64,000 bases of DNA from an uncultured Eudoraea sp. (GTDB taxonomy: Bacteria > Bacteroidota > Bacteroidia > Flavobacteriales > Flavobacteriaceae). The DNA is taken from assembly GCA_947258555.1 (NCBI GenBank), contig CAMYJF010000005.1, positions 40,959 to 104,958 of the forward strand, given 5' to 3'. The notes beneath the pieces were generated by a model that saw only the letters and a program-made list of their open reading frames with translations, was not told the DNA's origin and ran no database searches. Both the position numbers and the translations under genes were made by a program. Below, piece by piece: positions 23,777 through 33,181 of the stretch (the first letter of the stretch is position 1; each line of letters starts with the position of its first letter).

Positions 23777-26315
23777 ACATCTTAGTGCCTTTATTCTTAT
23801 CCTGTTAGCCCATCTCTCGATCCGGGCTCAGGAAGTTGTATCTCCGGAAACCATCAACTTAAGGACGTACATTCTTCAGCTTGAAGATGACTTTGATGTG
23901 AAATTCTCATTTGTCGACGAAGATCTGTCAGTACTGACAATAGAGATCCCTCAATTTACAAGCCTACCTCTTATCCTTGAAGATATCAGGGAACAAACCC
24001 AATTGCTTATCAACAAGCTCAACGAGCGCTATTATACCCTGTCTAAAAGCAGTACAGTGGATATATGTGCCCGAGTGCTGGATAATTTTGAAAAAAGTAC
24101 AATTTCAGGGGCATCCGTTGAAGTGTTAGGAAGCAGCATTGCGACAATTGCCGATATGGATGGGGAATTCAGGCTAACGAACATTCCACGCAAAGCAGTA
24201 TTGCGAGTTCGTCACATTGGTTTTCGCACACAGTTTGTGACAGCCGAAGACTTTGTGACTGCTTCGCCTTGTAAAGAGATTGCCCTTGGGGTCAACTATC
24301 AGCAACTCGAAGAAGTGGTTGTCTATGAATTACTGACCTCAGGCCTGACAAAGCAATTAGATGCCAGCATCACAATGAATCCCGGAGAATTTGGCATTCT
24401 GCCCGGACAAATAGAACCCGATGTCCTACAGTCCATCCAGGCACTCCCGGGAATCAAAAGTATTGATGAGACTGTATCCAATATCAATATTCGTGGGGGT
24501 ACGAACGACCAGAACCTCATCTTGTGGGATAATATTAAAATGTACCAATCCGGACACTTTTTTGGGCTTATCTCAGCATTTAACCCTTATTTGACCGAAG
24601 AAGTAACCTTGATAAAAAATGGGACAAGCGCCCAATATGGAGACGGGGTGAGTGGGATCATAAAAATGGACACCAATGATGAGATCAAGGATACCTCCTA
24701 TGGCGGAGGTGGTTTTAACCTGATCAGTGGTGATATATATGGTCATGTTCCTTTTCGGGGAGACATGGCCATGCAGTTCTCTGCCCGGCGTTCCATTACA
24801 GATTTTTTGAATACCCCAACCTACGAGCAGTTTGCAGGGCGAGCCTTTCAGGATATTCAGGTGACCAATACAAACACATCGACGGATCGTGATTTTAACC
24901 AGGAACAAAATTTTTACTTCTACGATTTCAGCGGAAAATTCCTTTACGACTACAATGAAGATCACAAACTGCGATTGAGTTTTATCTACATCAACAATGC
25001 TTTTGATTATAAGGAAACAGACTTGCGCATCTCTACGACAAATAGAAATAGCCTGGATCAAGAAAATATTTCATTCGGAGGCACGCTCAACAGTAAGTGG
25101 TCTGATCGTTTTACAAGTAGTTTACAGGGATATTACACACAATACAACCTGGATTCTTTTACAAGCACGGTGGCAGACCGCCAACAACTCACGCAAAAAA
25201 ATATTGTGGACGAACGGAGTGTTCGCCTGAATACCTTCTATGACTTGTCACCTACCATATCATGGCTCAATGGCTATCAGCTAACCGAAACCGGGATCAC
25301 CAATGGGACGATTGTTACAGAACCTCCTTTTGATAATGAAAGTAAAAGTGTGGTCAGAGGTCATGCAGGTTATTCGGAACTCCATTATACGTCTGATAAC
25401 AATCGCATGCATCTCAGCGGCGGACTCCGTGTGAATTACTTACAAAACCTGGACACCTTTGATGAGTTTATCCTGGAACCCCGATTGAACTTTCATGCCT
25501 TTCTGGCCAACAATTTCAGGATGGAAATACTGGGCGAGTTTAAGAACCAGGCGACCAATCAATTCATAGACCTGGATGAGAATTTTCTGGGTATAGAAAA
25601 AAGGCGATGGGTATTATCAGACGGGCAATCAATCCCCATTACCAAGAGTAAGCAGGCCTCTATAGGCTTTAATTATGAAAAAGAGAATTGGTATGTAGGC
25701 CTGGAAGGATTTTATAAGGAAGTAGATGGGATAAGTACTTCTACCCAGGGTTTTCAGAACCAGAACCAATTTAACGGGGAGATAGGGAAGTATGATAATA
25801 AGGGGGTTGAATTCTTAATAAACCATCGCGATGCTAATTTTAGCACCTGGTTGAGTTATACGTTTAATGACAACAACTACACATTTGAAGATATTATTCC
25901 GCCAAATTTTCCCAATAACAGAGACATAAAACATTCCATTACTGCTGCTACAACCTATGCCTATCGAAATCTGAAGGTAGGTGTTGGTTTTAATTATCGC
26001 ACAGGAAAGCCTTTTACGGAACCCCTGGACCCTCCTAATGATATAGATACGTCCAATTTTCCATTCCGTATCAATTATCAGGAACCAAACAGCAGTAGAC
26101 TACCCCAATATATCAGACTTGATGCCTCAGCAGTCTATGATTTTCCGCTTTCAAGAAGGGTTAATGCCAGTATAGGGGCTTCGGTCCTAAATGTCTTAGA
26201 TCGTGAAAATATCTTGAATACCTACTTCCGACTAGACGAACAATTCAATATTGAAACAGTAAAAAGTTTGTCTCTTGGCTTTACGCCAAACGTCAGTTTC
26301 AGGGTACGTTTCTAG
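23757..26315 (+). CDS. FecA-like TonB-dependent transducer/receptor with STN domain
   Basis: The 852-residue protein has a signal peptide (about 1-24, ending IRAQ). An STN signalling domain follows (about 27-100), then a CarboxypepD_reg-like domain (about 104-185). The plug (about 215-320) contains NINIRGGTNDQNLILWDNI and YGDGVSGIIKM. The 22-strand beta-barrel ends in VSFRVRF, with the terminal aromatic residue used by the BAM machine. STN plus the FecR/ECF pair upstream identify a trans-envelope signalling receptor that reports its own ligand. Unlike SusC it has no SusD next to it. The ligand is not readable from sequence. Its ATG at 23757 lies inside fecR, which suggests coupled translation. 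Confidence 0.9.
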   Translation: MPRRFHRHLSAFILILLAHLSIRAQEVVSPETINLRTYILQLEDDFDVKFSFVDEDLSVLTIEIPQFTSLPLILEDIREQTQLLINKLNERYYTLSKSSTVDICARVLDNFEKSTISGASVEVLGSSIATIADMDGEFRLTNIPRKAVLRVRHIGFRTQFVTAEDFVTASPCKEIALGVNYQQLEEVVVYELLTSGLTKQLDASITMNPGEFGILPGQIEPDVLQSIQALPGIKSIDETVSNINIRGGTNDQNLILWDNIKMYQSGHFFGLISAFNPYLTEEVTLIKNGTSAQYGDGVSGIIKMDTNDEIKDTSYGGGGFNLISGDIYGHVPFRGDMAMQFSARRSITDFLNTPTYEQFAGRAFQDIQVTNTNTSTDRDFNQEQNFYFYDFSGKFLYDYNEDHKLRLSFIYINNAFDYKETDLRISTTNRNSLDQENISFGGTLNSKWSDRFTSSLQGYYTQYNLDSFTSTVADRQQLTQKNIVDERSVRLNTFYDLSPTISWLNGYQLTETGITNGTIVTEPPFDNESKSVVRGHAGYSELHYTSDNNRMHLSGGLRVNYLQNLDTFDEFILEPRLNFHAFLANNFRMEILGEFKNQATNQFIDLDENFLGIEKRRWVLSDGQSIPITKSKQASIGFNYEKENWYVGLEGFYKEVDGISTSTQGFQNQNQFNGEIGKYDNKGVEFLINHRDANFSTWLSYTFNDNNYTFEDIIPPNFPNNRDIKHSITAATTYAYRNLKVGVGFNYRTGKPFTEPLDPPNDIDTSNFPFRINYQEPNSSRLPQYIRLDASAVYDFPLSRRVNASIGASVLNVLDRENILNTYFRLDEQFNIETVKSLSLGFTPNVSFRVRF

Positions 26316-26320
26316 AAGGA

Positions 26321-28096
26321 TTACATACGTTCGGGCGACTCAATGCCCAGTAGTCCAAGTGAAGATTTAATGACTTCCCCTACTTTATTAGCCAGTTGAA
26401 TACGGAACGTTTTTATGTCTTCGTCCGTTTCCCCTAAAATGGTCACTTGCTGATAGAAGGAATTAAATTCTTTTACTAACTCATACGCATAGTTAGCTAC
26501 CACAGCGGGACTGTATTGTTCGGCAGCCGCCTTGACAATAATGGGATATTGTTCCAGGACTTTTAGCAATTCCTTTTCTTTGGAATGAAGTGTTTTAGGA
26601 TTTGAATTTTTTGATTCCCAACCGGAAGTTGCCTTGCGTAATATAGACTGGATCCTGGCATAGGCATATTGAATAAAAGGACCCGTATTACCTTGAAAAT
26701 CAACAGATTCCTTAGGGTCGAACAAGATGCGTTTCTTGGGGTCTACCTTGAGGATAAAGTATTTTAGTGCCCCTAGTCCTATGATTTGGTAGAGCGTAGT
26801 TTTTTCCTCCTCCGAATACCCCTCCAGCTTTCCTAGTTCGTTTGAAATATCTTCAGCAGTCGAAGCCATTTCAAGAATGAGATCATCAGCATCTACAACT
26901 GTACCTTCTCGACTTTTCATTTTCCCGCTTGGAAGATCTACCATCCCATAGCTCAGATGAAAAAGGCTGTCTGCCCAGGAATAGCCTAATTTTTTTAAGA
27001 TCAGAAAGAGCACTTTAAAATGGTAATCTTGCTCATTCCCCACAGTATACACCATGCCTTCCGTGCCTGGAAAATCCTTTGCCCGCTGCACGGCTGTACC
27101 CAGGTCCTGTGTCATATATACCGAAGTACCGTCTGCACGTAGTACGATCTTTTCATCCAAACCGTCCTCGGTAAGATCGATCCATACACTACCATCCTCT
27201 TTCTTAAAAAACACGCCCTTCTCCAAACCTTCTGCAACAATATCTTTGCCCAGCAAATAGGTCTCAGATTCGTAATAAAGCTTGTCAAAGGATACGCCCA
27301 GATTTGCATAGGTCTCATTAAACCCTTTGTACACCCAACTATTCATTGTCTGCCAGAGAGAAACTACCTCTTCATCGCCTGCTTCCCACTTTCGCAACAT
27401 CTCCTTGGCGTCCAGAAATATGGGTGCTTCTTTCTCTGCTTCTTCCTTAGAGAGTCCGAAAGCCATACGTTCGGCTACCTGGTTTTTAAAGATCTTGTCA
27501 TAGGCCACGTAGTAATTTCCAACCAATTTATCCCCTTTTAACCCTGTAGTTTCAGGTGTTTCATTTTTTCCGGAACGTTGCCAGGCCAACATGCTCTTAC
27601 AAATATGAATACCCCTGTCATTGATTATCTGGATCTTCTGCACTTCTTTTCCCGCTGCTTCCAGTATGCGCGACACAGAATACCCCAGTAGATTATTGCG
27701 GATATGACCCAAATGGAGGGGTTTATTTGTATTAGGAGATGAGTACTCTACCAAATACCTCCCACCATCCTTTGCCCGGATCCCATAGGATGCTTCTGTA
27801 TTAATGTTTTTAAAGAAGTTGAGATAATAGGAATCGGATAGCACCAGGTTTAAAAAGCCCTTAATGATATTGAAGGAACTAACTTCGGTAATCTTTACCT
27901 GCAGATCTTCACCAAATGTTTGACCGATCTCTGCAGGGTTCCCCTTGATCTGCGACAGCATTGGAAAAATAACCACCGTAATATCTCCCTCAAAATCCTT
28001 GCGTGTTGCTTGTAATTCAACCGATGGGAGATCGGCTCCGTAATGTGTCTTGGCAGCTTTTATAACTTCCTGGATGATGCGCTCCTGAAGGCTCAT
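26321..28096 (-). CDS. argS: Arginyl-tRNA synthetase
   Basis: The 591-residue class I synthetase has an N-terminal additional domain (about 1-110) for the tRNA D-loop. The HIGH motif is HLGH in SSPNTNKPLHLGHIRNN. The KMSKS equivalent is KMKSREG in MVDLPSGKMKSREGT. The C-terminal DALR anticodon domain (about 460-591) contains FIQYAYARIQSILRKA. It charges tRNA-Arg. It converges with the TonB receptor gene, 5 bp apart. Confidence 0.96.
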   Translation of the reverse strand: MSLQERIIQEVIKAAKTHYGADLPSVELQATRKDFEGDITVVIFPMLSQIKGNPAEIGQTFGEDLQVKITEVSSFNIIKGFLNLVLSDSYYLNFFKNINTEASYGIRAKDGGRYLVEYSSPNTNKPLHLGHIRNNLLGYSVSRILEAAGKEVQKIQIINDRGIHICKSMLAWQRSGKNETPETTGLKGDKLVGNYYVAYDKIFKNQVAERMAFGLSKEEAEKEAPIFLDAKEMLRKWEAGDEEVVSLWQTMNSWVYKGFNETYANLGVSFDKLYYESETYLLGKDIVAEGLEKGVFFKKEDGSVWIDLTEDGLDEKIVLRADGTSVYMTQDLGTAVQRAKDFPGTEGMVYTVGNEQDYHFKVLFLILKKLGYSWADSLFHLSYGMVDLPSGKMKSREGTVVDADDLILEMASTAEDISNELGKLEGYSEEEKTTLYQIIGLGALKYFILKVDPKKRILFDPKESVDFQGNTGPFIQYAYARIQSILRKATSGWESKNSNPKTLHSKEKELLKVLEQYPIIVKAAAEQYSPAVVANYAYELVKEFNSFYQQVTILGETDEDIKTFRIQLANKVGEVIKSSLGLLGIESPERM

Positions 28097-28224
28097 TTTA
28101 CAGATCGAATTAAGGCCTTAAAACTACGTAAATTTTGTCCATATGTTAAGGCTTAGCCAATCATTTTAAATGGGCTGTCGATTTCCTTACTTTTATCAGG
28201 AATAACCCAAAGGAACAGCTATTT

Positions 28225-28650
28225 ATGCTTGTTAATGTTTCTTATAACAATAAGCAGATCACCCGTGATGTGGATGAAGAAGTAGGGAAGCCGTTTACGC
28301 TCAAAGAACGATGGAACCTGGGCGGTATTGGCTCACCCAAGCTTGAGATCACCAAGAGCAGTGAAACTGTACGAAATTTGTTGATCCTGGATAACAACAT
28401 GGATAGCTGCAACATTGAATTGCGACCCAAAGGCATCATTATTCGTTTTCGATCCCTCCTGGAAACCTTCGCTTTAGTGATCCCGTTCTATAAGCTAGTG
28501 ATCTATAAAGGCGATCTAGGTCTCTGTACGCTGCACAGGGATACATATTTTATTCAGTTTAGATCTGATACTAAAGCCATACAAAAATTTATTACCAAGA
28601 TGCTCGGATACAAAGCAGATAATGCACCTTTATCTATAGAAGACCTTTAA
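28225..28650 (+). CDS. Conserved hypothetical protein
   Basis: The 141-residue soluble protein has no signal peptide. The N-terminal third is polar (VSYNNKQITRDVDEEVGKPF). The rest alternates strands (IIIRFRSLLETFALVIPFYK, LVIYKGDLGLCTLHRDTYFI) in a way that could form a PH-like or small beta-barrel fold. No family is recognised. It is 2 bp before the SDR gene and divergent from argS, across a 128-bp gap in which I see no clear promoter. Confidence 0.65.
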   Translation: MLVNVSYNNKQITRDVDEEVGKPFTLKERWNLGGIGSPKLEITKSSETVRNLLILDNNMDSCNIELRPKGIIIRFRSLLETFALVIPFYKLVIYKGDLGLCTLHRDTYFIQFRSDTKAIQKFITKMLGYKADNAPLSIEDL

Positions 28651-28652
28651 GC

Positions 28653-30086
28653 ATGAAGATACTACTAACTGGTGCCAACGGATATATCGGCATGCGGCTG
28701 TTGCCCGAGCTTTTGCGTAATGGGCATGAAGTGATTTGTGCTGTCCGCAATCGAAACCGACTCTCGATAGATAAGGAAACCATGGCCAGGATACAAGTTA
28801 TCGAAATTGACTTCCTGAAACCATACCAGGAGAATGTTGTACCCTCAGATATAGACATAGCCTACTATTTGATCCATTCTATGAGTTCCTCCACTCAGGA
28901 TTTCGATACATTGGAAGCAACTACGGCTCATACATTCAACACCTATATGAATGAGGCCGGAGTGGAGCAAGTTATCTACCTAAGTGGGATCGTTAATGAT
29001 GATCATTTATCAAAACATCTCAGCTCCCGAAAAAATGTCGAGGACATCCTTCGCGAAGGATCTTTCAATCTTACGGTACTAAGGGCTGGTATTATTGTGG
29101 GATCAGGCAGTGCTTCTTTTGAGATCATTCGGGATATATGTGAAAAATTACCCCTGATGATCACCCCAAAATGGGTGCTAACAAAAACGCAACCCATTGC
29201 CATACGGGATGTCATACAATTTTTGATGGGTGTGCTTGGCAACCGGGAAACCTATAATGATTCTTTTGATATCGGGGGGCCGGATATCCTGACATATAAG
29301 GAAATGATGAAGCAGTATGCGGAGGTACGTGGTTTTAAGAACTTGATCCTGACGGTTCCCGTCATGACACCCCGCCTATCTTCCTATTGGCTTTATTTTG
29401 TGACCTCCACCTCCTACAAATTAGCGGTTAATCTGGTTGAAAGTATGAAGATGGAAGTAATCGCACAGGACAACCGATTAGAGAAAATACTGGGGATAAA
29501 GACACTTTCTTATAAGGAAGCTATACAATTGGCCTTTAAAAAGATCGAGCAGAATCTGGTCCTCAGCAGCTGGAAGGATAGTATTGTCTCAGGCCGGATC
29601 AAAACAAATTTGAAAAAGTACATTCAAGTACCCAAATATGGGGTGCTTAAAGATGCGCAAAAGAGACCGATAAAAGACAAAGAACAGGTGCTGGATAATA
29701 TATGGAGTATCGGGGGAAATCGGGGTTGGTATTATGCAAGTTGGCTATGGAAACTCAGGGGGGTATTCGATAAATTATTGGGGGGTGTTGGACTGCGACG
29801 CGGTAGAACCCGACCGGATGAGATCTCAACCGGGGACGCCCTGGATTTTTGGCGTGTACTTCTGGCAGATAAAGAAGAAGGGCGCTTATTACTCCTCGCT
29901 GAGATGCGATTACCTGGCGAAGCCTGGTTGGAATTTAAAATAGACGACTCTCTTATTCTTCACCAAACGGCTACCTTCAGACCACGTGGATTGAAAGGCC
30001 GTATATATTGGTATATCATGCAGCCTTTTCACTTTTTTATTTTTAAAGGGATGATCCATAACATCGCTGAATATGGACAAAAATAG
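28653..30086 (+). CDS. NAD(P)-binding SDR-type protein with DUF2867 C-terminal domain
   Basis: The 477-residue protein has an atypical short-chain dehydrogenase / NmrA-like Rossmann domain (about 1-300) with ILLTGANGYIGMRLLPELL at the start. The region around YLSGIVNDDHLSKHLSSRKN is where an active-site Tyr-Lys pair would normally lie. A DUF2867 domain (about 320-477) follows, with GWYYASWLWKLRG, RPDEISTGDALDFWRVL and a C-terminal FHFFIFKGMIHNI. Members are often called nucleoside-diphosphate-sugar epimerase-like, but the reaction is unknown. It is preceded by the small conserved hypothetical gene and probably cotranscribed with it. Confidence 0.82.
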   Translation: MKILLTGANGYIGMRLLPELLRNGHEVICAVRNRNRLSIDKETMARIQVIEIDFLKPYQENVVPSDIDIAYYLIHSMSSSTQDFDTLEATTAHTFNTYMNEAGVEQVIYLSGIVNDDHLSKHLSSRKNVEDILREGSFNLTVLRAGIIVGSGSASFEIIRDICEKLPLMITPKWVLTKTQPIAIRDVIQFLMGVLGNRETYNDSFDIGGPDILTYKEMMKQYAEVRGFKNLILTVPVMTPRLSSYWLYFVTSTSYKLAVNLVESMKMEVIAQDNRLEKILGIKTLSYKEAIQLAFKKIEQNLVLSSWKDSIVSGRIKTNLKKYIQVPKYGVLKDAQKRPIKDKEQVLDNIWSIGGNRGWYYASWLWKLRGVFDKLLGGVGLRRGRTRPDEISTGDALDFWRVLLADKEEGRLLLLAEMRLPGEAWLEFKIDDSLILHQTATFRPRGLKGRIYWYIMQPFHFFIFKGMIHNIAEYGQK

Positions 30087-30133
30087 ACGTAACATTAATT
30101 AACTTGGATCGTCTTACTTTCATAAAAACATCC

Positions 30134-31645
30134 ATGAAGATTTATTTTCGACTAGCTGGGACACTCCTATTACTAGCAATGGGCCAAGGATTGAATGCTC
30201 AAGTTCGAACGACCGCTGTAATCGATTCTAAAACAAAAAGCCCGATCCCTTATGCCACTATCCAATTTGGTGAAAATGAAGGCGTGATCGCCAATGATGA
30301 GGGTTTGTTCAGTCTAGACCTGGATCAGGTGAAGACGCCTCTTGATTCTATATATATCACTTCGATGGGATATGAAAAAACTGGAATTTCCTGGGATACC
30401 GTTATAGACAGTGTGATCTATATTCAGCCTAAAGCCATTAAGCTTAGTGGTGTGTACTTGTTTGACAATCCGCTAACGGCTAACGAGATCATTGAGAAAG
30501 TTCAGGAACGCATGCCCTTTAACTATAATAAGCAGCCCATCCGCCAACGTTTTTTCCTCAGGCAATCCAGCCTTAATTCGATTCGAAAATTTGATGTTGC
30601 TTTTAAAAAGTCGACCATTGAAGAATTAAGCAAGGAATTGATCGATTCTGTGATCGACCTGGTTCCCAGGAATTCATCGTATTACACGGAGACTTTAGGC
30701 GATTTCTATCGTAAACCGGATGCACATAAACTCACAATTGTAAAAGCAGCTGAGCTCTATGACAAGTCCAATGAAGATTCCTTCGAAGCGCTAGGAGGAC
30801 GAATGGAGTCGATATTTAGTGAAAATATAAAGCCGAATTCCTATTTAAAGATCAAATCGGGGATATTCGGAACAAAGGTACAAGTAGATTCAATCATCAG
30901 TGATATTGAAGAAGCTGAGGCGGAAGAGGATGGCATCAAGGTAGAAGTTAATACAGACCCGGATAAGAAGCATTATTTTCTGGAAAACAGAAAGGGTGTA
31001 TTGAATGATCTGATGACATCATTGTTTTATCAGGAAGACACAAAGATAAATGTCATACAAAAGGCCAGAAAGTATCGTTTCAAAGTCGAAGGCTATACAG
31101 ACATCAATGAAGAAGGTGTCTATGTGATCTCCTTTGAACCCAGAGGGGGAGCCGATTTTGAAGGGACCTTATATGTCAATATCGAGAATTACGCTATTGT
31201 CCGACTCGAATATAAAAATGTGAAGCTATTGCGGAATTTTCGACTTCTCGGTATCACCTACCAGGAACATTTGTACAGTGGGAGTGCGCTGTTTGAAAGA
31301 TCGATCAATGACAAGTATGAGATTAAATTCATTGAAAATGTTATAGGGAGAAAAATGGGGGTGGACAGGCCGTTAAAGGTGATCGAAAAAAATAAGCATG
31401 TTAAAGGCAGGCGGAAACAAAATGAACTTAGCCTGGGTATAGATATCATGAATTATTCCACAGAAAAATTGGAATTTGTTTCCTTTAATTCCGAGATCAT
31501 ACCCTCCACAGCATTTGAAGGTGCTGAGGAAAACCACAAGATCAAAGCTACTTATATGCGGCAATATGATCCCGCATTTTGGGAAGGATATAATATCATG
31601 GAACCTAACCAGGCCATTCGCGATTTCAAAGTTCTGGAGGAATAA
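30134..31645 (+). CDS. CarboxypepD_reg-like domain envelope protein (DUF5686-like possible)
   Basis: The protein has 503 residues from the ATG at 30134; a TTG at 30104 would add ten residues ahead of a normal signal peptide (MKIYFRLAGTLLLLAMGQG...). A beta-sandwich regulatory domain follows (about 25-105, AVIDSKTKSPIPYATIQFGE, ITSMGYEK) as in TonB-receptor N-termini. The rest (about 120-503) has no barrel signature but is rich in strands (FRLLGITYQEHLYSGSALFE). It is probably a periplasmic or outer-membrane-associated protein; function unknown. Confidence 0.75.
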   Translation: MKIYFRLAGTLLLLAMGQGLNAQVRTTAVIDSKTKSPIPYATIQFGENEGVIANDEGLFSLDLDQVKTPLDSIYITSMGYEKTGISWDTVIDSVIYIQPKAIKLSGVYLFDNPLTANEIIEKVQERMPFNYNKQPIRQRFFLRQSSLNSIRKFDVAFKKSTIEELSKELIDSVIDLVPRNSSYYTETLGDFYRKPDAHKLTIVKAAELYDKSNEDSFEALGGRMESIFSENIKPNSYLKIKSGIFGTKVQVDSIISDIEEAEAEEDGIKVEVNTDPDKKHYFLENRKGVLNDLMTSLFYQEDTKINVIQKARKYRFKVEGYTDINEEGVYVISFEPRGGADFEGTLYVNIENYAIVRLEYKNVKLLRNFRLLGITYQEHLYSGSALFERSINDKYEIKFIENVIGRKMGVDRPLKVIEKNKHVKGRRKQNELSLGIDIMNYSTEKLEFVSFNSEIIPSTAFEGAEENHKIKATYMRQYDPAFWEGYNIMEPNQAIRDFKVLEE

Positions 31646-31748
31646 ATAGTCCACTTATCAGGCGATGGCTTATTTTTAGCTATCAAAGCACGCTCTCATT
31701 CGCGACTACTTAAAAAATAACCGCCTCCTTTCGGGGTCCCTGGCCATT

Positions 31749-33179
31749 TTGGCACTCCTCTCAATTTGGGTACTCCTTTTTCCGGAACAAACTTTCGGAT
31801 GGGTAGATACTGCTTCACTCTGGGTTCGGAATACCATAGGCTATTTTTATCTCTATCTCGGAATGGCAGCTGTACTTTTCGTCTTAGTTTTTGCCCTATC
31901 CCCATGGGGTAAGATCAGGCTTGGAAATAGCGGAGACAAACCTGAACACTCTCTTTGGGCATGGATCGCTATGCTATACAGTGCGGGTATGGGAGCCGGT
32001 ATTCTCCTTCGAGCTGTTCAGGAACCTGTTTTTATGGCGCGCAACCCCCCTATAAAAGCTTCTACCTCTGCTGAGATCATCGGGTTGGAATATACCTTCT
32101 ATCAATGGGGATTTACTGCCTGGGCCTTTTATGGAATTTTTGCTGCAGTGGTCGGGTATAGTCTCTTTAACAGGCAAAAGAAGGTTCGTATAAGCAGTGC
32201 CATCGAAGACGGCATTAAATCCAGGTGGGCGCGTTCGGGTATCGATCTGATCACCATATTAACGACTGTCTTTGGGCTGATAGCAGCCATTGGACTGGGG
32301 GCTACTCAGATAAGTGGGGGACTAGAACACCTAAACCTCTCTAAGGCAAGCCTTGGTACTTCATTAGGCCTAACAACCATCATTTGCGTATTGGCCTTTA
32401 TATCGGCTTGGAAAGGACTTAATAAAGGAATTAAAATACTCTCACAGGTAAATATTCTGTTAACACTGTTGGTCCTGCTCTTTGTCCTCTTAAACAGCTC
32501 CATACTCAGGGTTCTAAAAAATCTTTTCCTGGCCTTATATCAATACATAATCGATTTCATTCCAATGAGTCTGGCTACCGGACGTTTCGATCCCGGTCTT
32601 GATTTTCTCACCGACTGGACGTTCTACTACTGGGCTTTCTGGCTTGCATGGGCCCCTTTTACGGGGATATTTATCGCACGAATATCAAAGGGAAGAACCC
32701 TGCGACAACTTTTATTGGGCGTAATGATCATCCCTTCTATAGGGACCTTCCTTTGGTTCTCTGCTTTTGGATCATCGGCATTTGAAATGATAGAAACATG
32801 GACAAGTTACCAAGGTGAATTTGACAATGTATTTACATCCATCTTTACCTTCTTTCAGGCCTTACCCCTGTCCGATCTGATGAACGGACTTACGATACTT
32901 CTACTTATTGGATTCCTGGTAACCTCTGTTGATTCGGCCGTTTTAGTACTGAGTATGTTCACCGATCGCGGAAAATTGATCCCCAGGAAATCGCACCGAC
33001 TCCTATGGGCAGCCATTATCCTGCTTTCCTGTATGGCATTACTTGTATTGGGAAATATCCGATCTGATATAGATGTGCTGGTGGCCGCTCAGAAAATATT
33101 GATCATAACTTCATTGCCCTTTGCGGCTTTTATGATCGTAATGGTCGGTATTTTTTGTTACACTCTGGCCCGTAAATAA
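31749..33179 (+). CDS. BCCT-family transporter (start uncertain)
   Basis: The 476 residues are counted from the nearest canonical start, TTG at 31749. The protein is a multi-span transporter of the betaine/carnitine/choline family: AWIAMLYSAGMGAGILL with the family glycine stretch, EPVFM after it, and the signature region WTFYYWAFWLAWAPFTGIF. The TTG falls inside the first membrane segment. The frame is open upstream to 31680 (reading IRDYLKNNRLLSGSL from 31698), where no ATG, GTG or TTG exists. An ATG at 31665 is in the same frame but is followed by TAG at 31677. So the true start may be a rare codon such as ATT at 31698, or the gene carries a nonsense mutation. Likely substrates are quaternary ammonium compatible solutes. 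Confidence 0.8.
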   Translation: MALLSIWVLLFPEQTFGWVDTASLWVRNTIGYFYLYLGMAAVLFVLVFALSPWGKIRLGNSGDKPEHSLWAWIAMLYSAGMGAGILLRAVQEPVFMARNPPIKASTSAEIIGLEYTFYQWGFTAWAFYGIFAAVVGYSLFNRQKKVRISSAIEDGIKSRWARSGIDLITILTTVFGLIAAIGLGATQISGGLEHLNLSKASLGTSLGLTTIICVLAFISAWKGLNKGIKILSQVNILLTLLVLLFVLLNSSILRVLKNLFLALYQYIIDFIPMSLATGRFDPGLDFLTDWTFYYWAFWLAWAPFTGIFIARISKGRTLRQLLLGVMIIPSIGTFLWFSAFGSSAFEMIETWTSYQGEFDNVFTSIFTFFQALPLSDLMNGLTILLLIGFLVTSVDSAVLVLSMFTDRGKLIPRKSHRLLWAAIILLSCMALLVLGNIRSDIDVLVAAQKILIITSLPFAAFMIVMVGIFCYTLARK

Positions 33180-33181
33180 CC

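Noticed and set aside
24573..25061. 162-codon open frame on the minus strand
   Set aside because: It is antisense to the plug/barrel region of the TonB receptor.
30104..30133. TTG start for the CarboxypepD_reg-like protein
   Set aside because: The ATG at 30134 begins a normal signal peptide; the TTG would add a polar stretch ahead of it.
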